Below the pieces are notes generated by a model. The model worked only from the letters and a program-made list of their open reading frames with translations, was not told the DNA's origin and did no database searches. Below, piece after piece: positions 16,669 to 24,672 of a stretch of DNA of 64,000 bases (the stretch's first letter is position 1; the number at the start of each line of letters is the position of its first letter). This DNA comes from an uncultured Pelagibacteraceae bacterium (lineage in GTDB: Bacteria > Pseudomonadota > Alphaproteobacteria > Pelagibacterales > Pelagibacteraceae). A program made the translations under genes and the position numbers. The stretch covers positions 124,001-188,000 of the forward strand of contig CACHOJ010000001.1 in assembly GCA_902581405.1 (NCBI GenBank), in the 5' to 3' direction.

Positions 16669-17582
16669 TGAACTCTATATGTATTTTTGGAGTATTCGTA
16701 GCTGACCTATGTTTCTTTGCTGAAAAAATTCCTGTTAAAGGAGAAACAGTTTTAGGTAAAAATCATATAATTGGACCGGGCGGCAAAGGATCTAATCAAG
16801 CGATTGCTGCTGCGAGACTTGGTGGAAATGTGAATTTTATTACCAAAATAGGAAATGATCAAAATGCCAAGATGGCTCTCAAGCTTTACGAAGAAGCTGG
16901 AATTAATACAGGTTCAATAATCCAAGACCCAAATCAGTCAACTGGCGTTGCGGGCATAATGATAAATGAAAAAACAGGGGATAATGCAATCAATATTGTA
17001 CCAGGAGCAGCTGGGTCGATATCTAATGAAGATATTGATAACAATATTGATTTTATTAAAAAATCAGAAATTTTTTTAACACAACTTGAAACACCTAATG
17101 AAGTAACTAGTTATGCACTAAATAGAGCAAAAGAGACAGGATCTATTACTATTTTTAATCCAGCTCCTGCCTCAGATATTAAAGAAAGTGATTTTAAATG
17201 TATTGATTATTTTACTCCTAATGAAACTGAAGCAAGTTTTTATTTAGGTAAAAAGGTTGAAAGTAAAACAGAAATTGAAGTAGCTGCAAAAACTTTTTTA
17301 ACAAAAGGAGTAAAAAATATAGTCATAACATTAGGCCCAAAAGGTCTTTACTTTGCAAATTCTGATGAAAGTTTTTTTATAGAAGTTTATAGTTTAAAGG
17401 ATAAAGTTATAGATACAACGGGAGCAGGTGATGCTTTTAATGGAGCATTTGCTTATGCTTTATCCAATAATTTAAAAATCAAAGATGCTTTAGAATTTTC
17501 AAATAAAGTAGCTGCAATTTCTACAACAAAAGCAGGCGCAGCAAATTCAATGCCTAGTATTAATGAAGTAGAAACTTACTAG
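16668..17582 (+). CDS. PfkB-family carbohydrate kinase, ribokinase-like
   Basis: The 304-residue sugar kinase shows the first PfkB signature, GPGGKGSNQAIAAARLGG (37-54), and the second, the anion hole DTTGAGDAFNGAFAYAL near 245-261 with the catalytic Asp. The GGKGxNQA form is typical of ribokinase. It overlaps the mutarotase gene by one base and ends immediately before the convergent RhmD-like gene with no spacer. Most likely it phosphorylates ribose or a related pentose/deoxy-sugar, or it could act as a ketodeoxy-acid kinase. Ribokinase is the best guess. Confidence 0.83.
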   Translation: MNSICIFGVFVADLCFFAEKIPVKGETVLGKNHIIGPGGKGSNQAIAAARLGGNVNFITKIGNDQNAKMALKLYEEAGINTGSIIQDPNQSTGVAGIMINEKTGDNAINIVPGAAGSISNEDIDNNIDFIKKSEIFLTQLETPNEVTSYALNRAKETGSITIFNPAPASDIKESDFKCIDYFTPNETEASFYLGKKVESKTEIEVAAKTFLTKGVKNIVITLGPKGLYFANSDESFFIEVYSLKDKVIDTTGAGDAFNGAFAYALSNNLKIKDALEFSNKVAAISTTKAGAANSMPSINEVETY

Positions 17583-18758
17583 TTATTCGATTATTTTGAA
17601 ATCTGATTTAAATTTATCAGTAATAGTTAAACCTAGGCCAGGTTTATTGTCGTCCAAGTTAATAAATCCGTTTTCAGGAGCTGGGTCACCTTCAAAAATA
17701 TAGTAAAATAGCTCATTACCAATTTCTACATCGTGCACAGGAAAAAATTCGGATATAGGACAATTAAAGTTAGACATTGTTAAATGATAATTATGCATTT
17801 GCCCAGCATGTGGAATAACTGGTACTTGATAAGCTTCCGCTAACGCATTTATTTTACTCGCAATAGTAAAACCACCAACTCTATTATTATCATATTGAAT
17901 ATAACTGACTGCTTTTAAATCTAACAATTGTTTAAATCCAAATAAGTTGAATTCATGTTCTCCACCAGATATTGGAATAGCATTCATATTATTTAGTTCA
18001 GCATAACCATGAATATCGTCTGCTATAACAGGTTCCTCTAGCCATCTAGGATTAAACTTTACTAATTTAGGAATCATTCTTTTAGAGTAGTCTAAATTCC
18101 ATCCCATATAACACTCCATCATAAGGTCTGTGTCATAGCCAATCACTTCTCTAACAGCCTCTGCTAGTTCCAAATTTTTCTTCATTCCATCAGGTCCGTC
18201 TTTTGGTCCCCATCCAAATCTCATTTTAAACATTTTAAAACCTTGATTAACGTAACTTTCAGCTTCTTTTTGTAGTTCTTTTATTGGTTGGCTATAAAGT
18301 TTTGAGGCATAAACTGGAATTTTTTCTTTAGTTCTTCCACCTAATAATTTGAAAACTGGTTTATTTGTAATTTTTCCCATTATATCCCACAGAGCAATAT
18401 CAATTGCTGAAATAGCGACCATTCCTAATCCTCTTCTTCCCCATGCATGAGTTCTTCTGTACATTTTTTCCCAAATATAAGCATAATCAAAAGGGTCCTC
18501 ACCAATAACTAAAGGAGTTAAATAAGTATCAATGGTTTTTTTTACTAATTGTGGTGCAAGCGCTGCATTTCCAATTCCAATAATTCCATCGTCTGTTTCA
18601 ACTTCACATATCAACCATTCATGAAATCTAAAAGATCCCATTGCATCAGATTTTTCAAATAAAAGGTCAGAAGCATTTGTACAAAAATTATTTTGTGGTG
18701 GAACAGTTTTACCATTCCATTGATAAACTTTTGTTCTTATGCTTTTAATCTTTGTCAT
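17583..18758 (-). CDS. Enolase-superfamily sugar-acid dehydratase, L-rhamnonate dehydratase-like
   Basis: This 391-residue MR/MLE-family enzyme has acidic metal ligands at about Glu215 (MMECYMGW), Glu241 (WLEEP) and Glu267 (GGEHEF), and a C-terminal segment with His317 and His322 in [15 protein letters not shown]. That segment, with [24 protein letters not shown] spread over 332-355, closely resembles RhmD, which turns L-rhamnonate into 2-keto-3-deoxy-L-rhamnonate. The first ligand is Glu where RhmD is normally Asp, if the alignment is right. It neighbours a PdxA homologue 21 bp upstream on the same strand. An HpaI-type aldolase and aldehyde dehydrogenase 10 kb away could complete the route. 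Substrate could be another aldonate. Confidence 0.78.
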   Translation of the reverse strand: MTKIKSIRTKVYQWNGKTVPPQNNFCTNASDLLFEKSDAMGSFRFHEWLICEVETDDGIIGIGNAALAPQLVKKTIDTYLTPLVIGEDPFDYAYIWEKMYRRTHAWGRRGLGMVAISAIDIALWDIMGKITNKPVFKLLGGRTKEKIPVYASKLYSQPIKELQKEAESYVNQGFKMFKMRFGWGPKDGPDGMKKNLELAEAVREVIGYDTDLMMECYMGWNLDYSKRMIPKLVKFNPRWLEEPVIADDIHGYAELNNMNAIPISGGEHEFNLFGFKQLLDLKAVSYIQYDNNRVGGFTIASKINALAEAYQVPVIPHAGQMHNYHLTMSNFNCPISEFFPVHDVEIGNELFYYIFEGDPAPENGFINLDDNKPGLGLTITDKFKSDFKIIE

Positions 18759-18779
18759 TTTTTTTTAAATTTTTTAATT

Positions 18780-19778
18780 TCATAATCTATTTTTATTTTC
18801 AGCCATTGTAAGTGCAATTTTAAATGAATTCAAAGTTGGTTCTAAATTTGCTTTATTTTTACCAGCAATATCAAAAGCTGTACCATGGGCAGGAGTGGTT
18901 ATAGGGACTGGCAAACCTCCTTGTACAGTTACTCCTCTATCAAATCCAAATGCTTTTAAACCTGATTGCAAAGCATCATGATACATACCAACAATACAAT
19001 CATGATTTCCATTTTTATAAGCAGTAATAAAAGAAGTATCACATGGCAAAGGTCCATCAGCATCAATACCTAGTTTTTTTGCCTCCTCTATTGCAGGTAT
19101 AATTTCTTCTTTTTCTTCTGTTCCAAATTCAGCATGAGGATTTAATGCTTGAACTGCTACTCTTGGATTTTTAATACCATTTAATTTCATAGCTTCATTT
19201 ATAAGCTTAATTGGCTTAATAATTTTTTCCTTTTTTACATGTTCTGGTACTTCTTTTATTGGAATATGCGATGATACCCTTGCAGTCCAAAAATTATCAA
19301 TAACATTAAACTCACAAAAAAAATTTTTAACCTCTAACTTTTCAGCCATTAAATGTAATTCATCAGAATATTTATTTCCTCCAAGTTTAAGGCTTGTTTT
19401 GTTAAATGGTCCAAAGTTTATTGCATGAATTTTATTTTCCTTAGCAAGATCTAAAGCTAAATTCAAAGAAGCTAAAACACTTTCTCCTGCCTCTTTAGAG
19501 CACTCAGATAGTTTATAATTATAATTTTTACCTTCAGAGATATCTAGAAAAAATTTATTATCTTTTGCAAAATCAATACTATCAAAATTTTCAACAAAAT
19601 TTAAATTATGAGTTATACCTGAAATTTTATTTCCACTTTCTAAAATATTTTTTTCACCTATGATAATTATATTAGCCTTGTTTGTAATTTCCTCAGATAA
19701 TAGTTTTGAGACCAATTCGGGGCCTATACCAGAAGGATCCCCTAGAAGAACTGCTATGTTAATTTTATTTTGAGCCAT
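18780..19778 (-). CDS. PdxA family dehydrogenase (4-hydroxythreonine-4-phosphate dehydrogenase-like)
   Basis: The 332-residue NAD-dependent beta-hydroxyacid oxidative decarboxylase-like enzyme has LLGDPSGIGPE (11-21), the LKLGGNKYSDELHLMAE region whose histidine is a metal ligand, AVQALNPHAEFGTEE and the C-terminal GTAFDIAGKNKANLEPT, all PdxA landmarks. PdxA acts in vitamin B6 synthesis, but PdxA2 paralogues act on 4-phospho-D-threonate/erythronate in sugar-acid catabolism. Its position beside a RhmD-like dehydratase and divergent from a TctCBA transporter favours a catabolic paralogue. No DUF1537 kinase partner is visible. Either role remains possible. Confidence 0.8.
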   Translation of the reverse strand: MAQNKINIAVLLGDPSGIGPELVSKLLSEEITNKANIIIIGEKNILESGNKISGITHNLNFVENFDSIDFAKDNKFFLDISEGKNYNYKLSECSKEAGESVLASLNLALDLAKENKIHAINFGPFNKTSLKLGGNKYSDELHLMAEKLEVKNFFCEFNVIDNFWTARVSSHIPIKEVPEHVKKEKIIKPIKLINEAMKLNGIKNPRVAVQALNPHAEFGTEEKEEIIPAIEEAKKLGIDADGPLPCDTSFITAYKNGNHDCIVGMYHDALQSGLKAFGFDRGVTVQGGLPVPITTPAHGTAFDIAGKNKANLEPTLNSFKIALTMAENKNRL

Positions 19779-19850
19779 TTTTTACTTTACGCTATGTATC
19801 AGATTATGTTTATATATTTAAATATAAATTAACTAAAAAAGAGGGAAATA

Positions 19851-20825
19851 ATGAAAAAAAGTTTTAAATTATTTTTAGCTGCCGCATTTTTGGTAACTGA
19901 ATTTTTTATTGTTGCACTTCCACTTATGATTACTTCTGCAAAAGCAGATGGTCACCCAATTCAAGCTATTACACACGCTGGTTTTGGTGGTGGTACTGAC
20001 GTAACTACTAGAATGATGTTGTTAAGAACTAGAAGGTATCTAAAACAAGATATGCAATTAGTTAACAAAAAAGGTGGTGGTGGAGCTGCATCTATGGATT
20101 ACATGATGACTTTACCAGCAGACGGTCAACATACTTTAACTTGGACTACAGGACATGCTGTTTCTATGGCATTAGGAAAAACAAAAGTTAAACTAAGTGA
20201 TATGCAACCACTTGCTAGAGGAACTGATGATCCTCAGTTATTTGTCGTAAATTGTAAAAATGATATTAAAGATGCTAAAAAATTTATTAGTGCTCAAAAA
20301 TCAAAATCATTAAAATATGGTACTACTCATGTTGGTGGTATTGATGATGTAAGTGCGATTGCTTTTACAAAAAAAGGAAAATTAACAGACCCTACAATTG
20401 TTCCTTATAAAGGTGTTGGTCCAATTAAAACTAACCTTATCAAAGGAGATATTGATGTAGGTGTTTTAAACTTAGGTGAAGCAGTTACTGAAATTGAAGA
20501 TGGAACATTATGTGTTTCAGTTGTTCTTGCAAGTAATAGAATGGAAAAATTAAGTAATGTTCCTACTGCTACAGAGCTTGGAATACCAGTTGTGTTATCA
20601 ACTGTTAGAGGATTTGTAACAAGAAAAGGAGTTCCAGCTGACAGAAAAAAACAATTGGAAGATGCTATGATAAAAGCTATGGAGCATAAATATTTTCAAA
20701 GCTTTTTAACTGACATCGGACTTGATTCAACTAGTGTTGTTGGAGCTGATGAGTGGGGTAAGCAAATGGAAGTGATGCTTGCAGAAATGACTGCTCAACT
20801 TAAAGCTTTGGGTTACATTAATTAG
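19851..20825 (+). CDS. tctC: Tripartite tricarboxylate transporter substrate-binding protein (TctC family)
   Basis: This 324-residue periplasmic binding protein of the TTT family has a long Sec signal with cleavage likely after the AKA near residue 32. The mature protein has the TctC features THAGFGGGTDVTTRMM, PLARGTDDPQLFVV, KYGTTHVGGIDDVSAIAF and PYKGVGPIKTNLIKGDIDVGVL. TTT systems take up di/tricarboxylates, sugar acids and aromatics. A strong Shine-Dalgarno (GAGGGAAATA) precedes the ATG, and a terminator-like hairpin follows the stop. tctB and tctA complete the system. The neighbouring sugar-acid enzymes suggest an aldonate or similar acid; this is inference. Confidence 0.88.
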   Translation: MKKSFKLFLAAAFLVTEFFIVALPLMITSAKADGHPIQAITHAGFGGGTDVTTRMMLLRTRRYLKQDMQLVNKKGGGGAASMDYMMTLPADGQHTLTWTTGHAVSMALGKTKVKLSDMQPLARGTDDPQLFVVNCKNDIKDAKKFISAQKSKSLKYGTTHVGGIDDVSAIAFTKKGKLTDPTIVPYKGVGPIKTNLIKGDIDVGVLNLGEAVTEIEDGTLCVSVVLASNRMEKLSNVPTATELGIPVVLSTVRGFVTRKGVPADRKKQLEDAMIKAMEHKYFQSFLTDIGLDSTSVVGADEWGKQMEVMLAEMTAQLKALGYIN

Positions 20826-20835
20826 TCATAAGAAA

Positions 20836-20862
20836 GTACATTTTTTTTTATGAATAATGTAC
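20836..20862 (+). promoter_or_regulatory. Stem-loop enclosing the tctB start codon
   Basis: GTACATT (20836-20842) is complementary to AATGTAC (20856-20862), giving a 7-bp stem whose loop contains the tctB ATG at 20850. It lies just upstream of, and could stack on, the terminator-like hairpin. It may modulate initiation at tctB. The stem is AT-rich and its stability is uncertain. Confidence 0.35.
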
Positions 20863-21356
20863 AAAATAAAAAAAGGGCAAACAAAAGTTTGCCCTTTTTT
20901 TTTAAAGATGAATTTAAAGTATTTTTTGTAATAATTTTTTTTTCTACAATATTATTAATTTCTACTTTTACCTTTGATAAGGTCCCACCAATTTTAAACA
21001 GAGGTATTCAGCCTGCTACTTTTCCAAAAGGATTGTTAGTATTGATAATGTTTTTAACAACAATTATTTATTACCTGTCATTCAAAAATCCCTGGAAAAA
21101 AGAAAAAAAACTTCCAAAACCATTTTTTTTAACAATCTTAAGTTTTATTTTATTTGTAGTAATTTCTAAAACATTAGATTTTTTCTTAGCTATTTCAGTA
21201 CTTTCTATATTTGTTTCTTATAATTGGGGTGAAAGGAGAGTTTTTTATTTACTGCTGGTTGGAATTATATTTCCACTAGTTGTTTTTATATTTTTTGAAA
21301 TGATACTGGGTCTTAGATTTCCTCCAGGAATAATTACAAACCTTTATTACTACTAG
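20850..21356 (+). CDS. tctB: Tripartite tricarboxylate transporter small membrane subunit (TctB family)
   Basis: The 168-residue protein has four hydrophobic segments, at about 25-45, 65-85, 95-115 and 125-155, as expected for TctB. The conserved NRGIQPATFPKGLLVLIM stretch (near 52-69) resembles the family's first periplasmic loop. The start at 20850 is unusual because codons 7-18 overlap a strong hairpin with an oligo-T tail, but no alternative start codon is available downstream before the first membrane segment. It is followed one base later by tctA. The weak start context and the hairpin suggest lower expression than the binding protein. Confidence 0.8.
   Translation: MNNVQNKKRANKSLPFFFKDEFKVFFVIIFFSTILLISTFTFDKVPPILNRGIQPATFPKGLLVLIMFLTTIIYYLSFKNPWKKEKKLPKPFFLTILSFILFVVISKTLDFFLAISVLSIFVSYNWGERRVFYLLLVGIIFPLVVFIFFEMILGLRFPPGIITNLYYY
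20868..20903 (+). terminator. Terminator-like hairpin inside the 5' end of tctB
   Basis: A run of seven A plus GGGCAAAC (20868-20882) pairs with GTTTGCCC plus a T-run (20887-20901) around an AAAA loop. This is a perfect 15-bp stem ending in nine T, the form of an intrinsic terminator. It lies after tctC but within codons 7-18 of the tctB reading frame. No in-frame ATG, GTG or TTG follows for a long way, so the hairpin appears to be translated. It probably attenuates tctBA relative to tctC. Confidence 0.8.
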
Positions 21357-21357
21357 T

Positions 21358-22839
21358 ATGGACAATCTTTTATTAATGATGGCACCCTTGTTTAGTTCCA
21401 AGCTGTTAATCGTTTTACTTTTTGGAACTTTATTTGGACTAATACTAGGTGTTCTACCAGGATTAGGCCCTACAACTGGTGGAGCATTAATTTTACCATT
21501 TACTATGACTTTAGACCCTCTTTCAGCAATAGTACTATTAACATCAATTTATTGTGCTGGAACATACGGTGGTGCAATCACTGCGGTTTTAATTAATACA
21601 CCTGGAACTCCAGCAGCCGCCGCCACTTGTCTAGATGGTTATCCTTTAGCTCAAAAGGGAGAAGCAGGAAGAGCTTTAGGTATGGCAACAGTTTCAAGTA
21701 CAGTGGGTGGAATTTTTAGTGTAATAGTTTTGGTATTTTTTGCACCTGTATTAGCTAAACTTGCCTATGAATTTGGTCAACCAGAATATTTTGCATTAGC
21801 TATTTTTGGTTTAACAATGCTCGCATCAATTGGCGAAGGTAGTCCAATTAAAAATTTAATCGCTGGGGCATTTGGAATTTTAATTTCTACTATTGGAAAA
21901 GATTTTATGACTTCAATTGACAGATTTACTTATGGAATTAATGAGCTTTCGGTTGGAATTGGATTTATACCTGTAGTGGTAGGCTTATTTGCTATAAGCG
22001 AAATGTTAACCCAGTCTACACTTCTTGATCAAGTTTTTAAAAGAGTTGCACTAAAAGCTGTAAAGCTTCCATCTCTAGATGATTATAAAAAAACATGGAA
22101 AACAATTCTAAGATCGAGCGGTATAGGATCTTTTATTGGTGTTTTACCAGCTGAGGGAGGAACAGTTGCATCTTTAATTGGTTATTCAGAAGCAAAAAGA
22201 TTTTCTAAAGAACCAGAGGAATTTGGCAAAGGATCAATAGAGGGAATTGCTGGAGCAGAAGCTGCTAACAATGCTGCTACTGGAGGTGCAATGGTTCCAA
22301 CTTTAGCTCTTGGAATTCCTGGAAGTGCTACAACCGCAGTAATATTAACTGGTTTAATTATTCATGGTGTTAGGCCTGGTCCAGATTTATTTAGAGAACA
22401 GCCAGACTTTTTATATGGAATTTTTGGGGCCATGTTAATAGCAAATGTTTTATTTTTTATATTTGGATTTTTTGGTGCAAAATTATTTGCTAGGATAACT
22501 CTTGTTCCTAACAAAATTTTATGGCCTATGATATTTGCTGTATCTGTTTGTGGAACTTATTCTTTAAGTCAATCAATAATTGATGTTTGGATTATGTTAT
22601 TTTTTGGTGTGCTTGGATTTTTTATGAGAAGATTTGGTTTTTCGGTTGTACCTGTAATTATAGGATTAATTTTAGGAGAATTAGTGGAGGGAACTTTAAG
22701 ACAATCTTTAGTTATATTTGATGGAAATTGGCTAATGTTCTTAACAAGACCAATTGCTTTAACATTTTTTATTTTATCTTTAATTGCATTAGCTTTTCCT
22801 TTATTAAGATCAAAAAAACAAAAAAAAATAAATGATTAA
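21358..22839 (+). CDS. tctA: Tripartite tricarboxylate transporter large permease (TctA family)
   Basis: This 493-residue inner-membrane transporter has about 11-12 hydrophobic segments. The TctA repeat signatures are visible: GVLPGLGPTTGGALILPFT (32-50) and, in the second half, GVLPAEGGTVASLIGYSEAK near 260-279, plus VLINTPGTPAAAATCLDGYP, also duplicated as ALGIPGSATTAVILTG. The protein is complete. It starts one base after the tctB stop and overlaps the following SDR by 8 bp. It uses the ion gradient to import the ligand held by TctC. Confidence 0.92.
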   Translation: MDNLLLMMAPLFSSKLLIVLLFGTLFGLILGVLPGLGPTTGGALILPFTMTLDPLSAIVLLTSIYCAGTYGGAITAVLINTPGTPAAAATCLDGYPLAQKGEAGRALGMATVSSTVGGIFSVIVLVFFAPVLAKLAYEFGQPEYFALAIFGLTMLASIGEGSPIKNLIAGAFGILISTIGKDFMTSIDRFTYGINELSVGIGFIPVVVGLFAISEMLTQSTLLDQVFKRVALKAVKLPSLDDYKKTWKTILRSSGIGSFIGVLPAEGGTVASLIGYSEAKRFSKEPEEFGKGSIEGIAGAEAANNAATGGAMVPTLALGIPGSATTAVILTGLIIHGVRPGPDLFREQPDFLYGIFGAMLIANVLFFIFGFFGAKLFARITLVPNKILWPMIFAVSVCGTYSLSQSIIDVWIMLFFGVLGFFMRRFGFSVVPVIIGLILGELVEGTLRQSLVIFDGNWLMFLTRPIALTFFILSLIALAFPLLRSKKQKKIND

Positions 22840-23581
22840 TTTCGACTTAAAAAATAGAGTTGCAATAGTAACTGGAGGAGCTCAAGGTTTTGGATTGGCT
22901 ATAACTGAAAGGTTTATAGAATCTGGAGCAAGTGTAGTAATTTGGGATATAGATGAAGAAGCGATTAAAACGGCAATTAGCAAAATTAATTCTGATAAAG
23001 TCTCATATCAGATTGTTGATGTTGGAAATTATGAAAGTATCGAAAAAAATTTAACTGAAATTGAAAAAACACACAAAAAAATCGATATTTTTATCAACAA
23101 TGCTGGAGTTGCAGGAAAAAATACTACAGTAGTTGATTACCCACTTGAAGAATGGAAAAAGGTAATAGATTTAAATTTAAATGCAGTGTTTTATTGCTGT
23201 AAAGCGGTAACCCCATACATGATAAAGAATAATTATGGAAGAATTGTAAATATTGCCTCAATTGCTGGAAAAGAAGGTAATCCGAATGCAAGTGCTTACA
23301 GCACATCAAAAGCAGGAGTAATTGGATTAACTAAATCATTAGGAAAAGAATTAGCGCTAAAAAATATTGCAGTAAATTGCGTAACACCAGCAGCTGCAAA
23401 AACGCGAATTTTTGATCAAATGACTGAAGAGCATATCAATTACATGTTATCCAAAATTCCTAGAAATAAATTTGCAAAAGTAAATGAATTGGCATCTTTA
23501 GTTACTTGGTTATCAAGTGAGGAAAACTCTTTTTCAACAGCTGCAGTATTTGATTTAAGTGGTGGCAGAGCAACTTATTAA
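22832..23581 (+). CDS. SDR family oxidoreductase (FabG-like fold)
   Basis: The 249-residue classical short-chain dehydrogenase has cofactor motif TGGAQGFGLAI (14-24), NNAGVAG near 90, the serine of the IASIAGKEG segment, and the catalytic Tyr-Ser-Thr-Ser-Lys in SAYSTSKAGVIG. Asp after the second strand (VIWDIDE) suggests NAD preference. It overlaps tctA by 8 bp, so it belongs to the transporter operon and probably oxidises the imported compound or its product, such as an aldonate, rather than serving fatty-acid synthesis. Next comes a ROK kinase after 3 bp. Confidence 0.85.
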   Translation: MINFDLKNRVAIVTGGAQGFGLAITERFIESGASVVIWDIDEEAIKTAISKINSDKVSYQIVDVGNYESIEKNLTEIEKTHKKIDIFINNAGVAGKNTTVVDYPLEEWKKVIDLNLNAVFYCCKAVTPYMIKNNYGRIVNIASIAGKEGNPNASAYSTSKAGVIGLTKSLGKELALKNIAVNCVTPAAAKTRIFDQMTEEHINYMLSKIPRNKFAKVNELASLVTWLSSEENSFSTAAVFDLSGGRATY

Positions 23582-23584
23582 TTT

Positions 23585-24487
23585 ATGCAGATAGGTATAG
23601 ACGTTGGAGCAACAAAAATTGAGAGTGTGGTTCTTGATGAAAATGGTAACGAAAGTAATCGTGAAAGAACTGTTTGTCCCAAAGATTACAAAAAGATAAT
23701 TAAGACAATAAAAGAGATAAGTGATAAATTAGAAAAAGAATTAAAAAGAGAATTACCTATAGGTGTTTGTCATCCTGGAATTCATTCTCCTCAAACAGGA
23801 TTAGTTAAAAATGCACCAAATTGTCTCTGGTTAGAAAAAAAACCATTTCAAAAAGATCTAAGAAAAATACTAGGTAAGGAAGTATTTTGTGAAAATGATG
23901 CAAACTCCTTTGCTTTATCAGAAGCTATTGATGGATCTGGAAAACATTATAAAATAGTATATGGCATTATACTTGGTTCTGGTGCTGGCGGTGGTTTAGT
24001 AATTGACAAAAAAATTGTAACCGGCCCAAATGGTGTAGCAGGAGAGTGGGGTCACAATCAAATTACTCATTTAATAGCAAAAAAAGAAAATTTTCAATCT
24101 ACTAACTTAAGAGAAGGAGAAATTGAGAGTTTTATTTCAGGCTTAAGTTTAGCTAAAAAATTTAATAAGCAATATAAAAAAAATTTAAAAACTAATGAGA
24201 TCTTTGAGCTATATAGAAAACATGATTTAGATGCAGAAAATTTAATAGATAATTTTAAAGTAAATTTAGCAATGTCTTTAGCAAATATAATAAATATTCT
24301 TGATCCAGATTGTTTTGTTTTTGGTGGAGGTGTATCAAACGAAATTGATTTTTTAAGTGAAGTTGAAACTATTGTAAGAAAATTTGTAACTGGAAGAGAA
24401 TATGAAGGTGTTTTTCTTAAACCAAAATATGGAGATGCTAGTGGTGTAAGAGGTGCCGCAAGGTTGGGTAGGAAATCTATTTATTAA
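23585..24487 (+). CDS. ROK family sugar kinase lacking the zinc-binding cysteines
   Basis: The 300-residue actin-fold kinase has the N-terminal phosphate loop GIDVGATKIESVV (3-15), catalytic Asp in CENDANSFALSEA (near 100), ILGSGAGGGLVI, and GEWGHNQI with the substrate/zinc histidine. Most ROK kinases continue with a CxCGxxGCxExxxSG motif. Here the aligned stretch reads STNLREGEIESFISG, so the three structural cysteines are absent while the Glu and SG remain. It may phosphorylate glucose, fructose, N-acetylmannosamine or a similar sugar. It ends the tct-SDR unit, 186 bp before the next binding-protein gene. Confidence 0.82.
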   Translation: MQIGIDVGATKIESVVLDENGNESNRERTVCPKDYKKIIKTIKEISDKLEKELKRELPIGVCHPGIHSPQTGLVKNAPNCLWLEKKPFQKDLRKILGKEVFCENDANSFALSEAIDGSGKHYKIVYGIILGSGAGGGLVIDKKIVTGPNGVAGEWGHNQITHLIAKKENFQSTNLREGEIESFISGLSLAKKFNKQYKKNLKTNEIFELYRKHDLDAENLIDNFKVNLAMSLANIINILDPDCFVFGGGVSNEIDFLSEVETIVRKFVTGREYEGVFLKPKYGDASGVRGAARLGRKSIY

Positions 24488-24596
24488 AATACAATTTAGA
24501 ATTTAAAAAAATTTATAATAAAATTCCTTTAAATATCAATGCTTATAAATTTTATTAAATTTTTAGGAATCAATTCTAGGTTGTAATTTTTTTTTA

Positions 24597-24649
24597 TTGT
24601 AGACTAACCCTAAAACAATCTATACTTGATTTTTTTTAAGTTAACTTAA
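24597..24649 (+). promoter_or_regulatory. Candidate sigma-70 promoter with palindromic operator for the sugar ABC operon
   Basis: A TTGTAG (24597-24602) and TATACT (24621-24626) separated by 18 bp form a plausible promoter in the largest spacer of the window. Right at the expected transcription start lies TTAAGTTAACTTAA (24636-24649), a perfect 14-bp palindrome, where a repressor site would be expected. It is followed by a strong Shine-Dalgarno (AGAGGGAAA). The -35 is weak and AT-rich palindromes occur by chance, so moderate confidence. The rest of the 185-bp spacer (24488-24672) is T-rich with no recognisable RNA gene. Confidence 0.45.
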
Positions 24650-24672
24650 TTTAACAAATAAGAGGGAAATAT

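Noticed and set aside
19813..19826. TATATTTAAATATA palindrome upstream of tctC
   Set aside because: It is pure A/T, so such symmetry is expected often by chance in this composition; may simply be a promoter region.
24488..24672. Possible small RNA or riboswitch in the longest spacer
   Set aside because: No tRNA-like fold, conserved riboswitch core or stable GC stem could be seen; only a promoter/operator candidate is supported.
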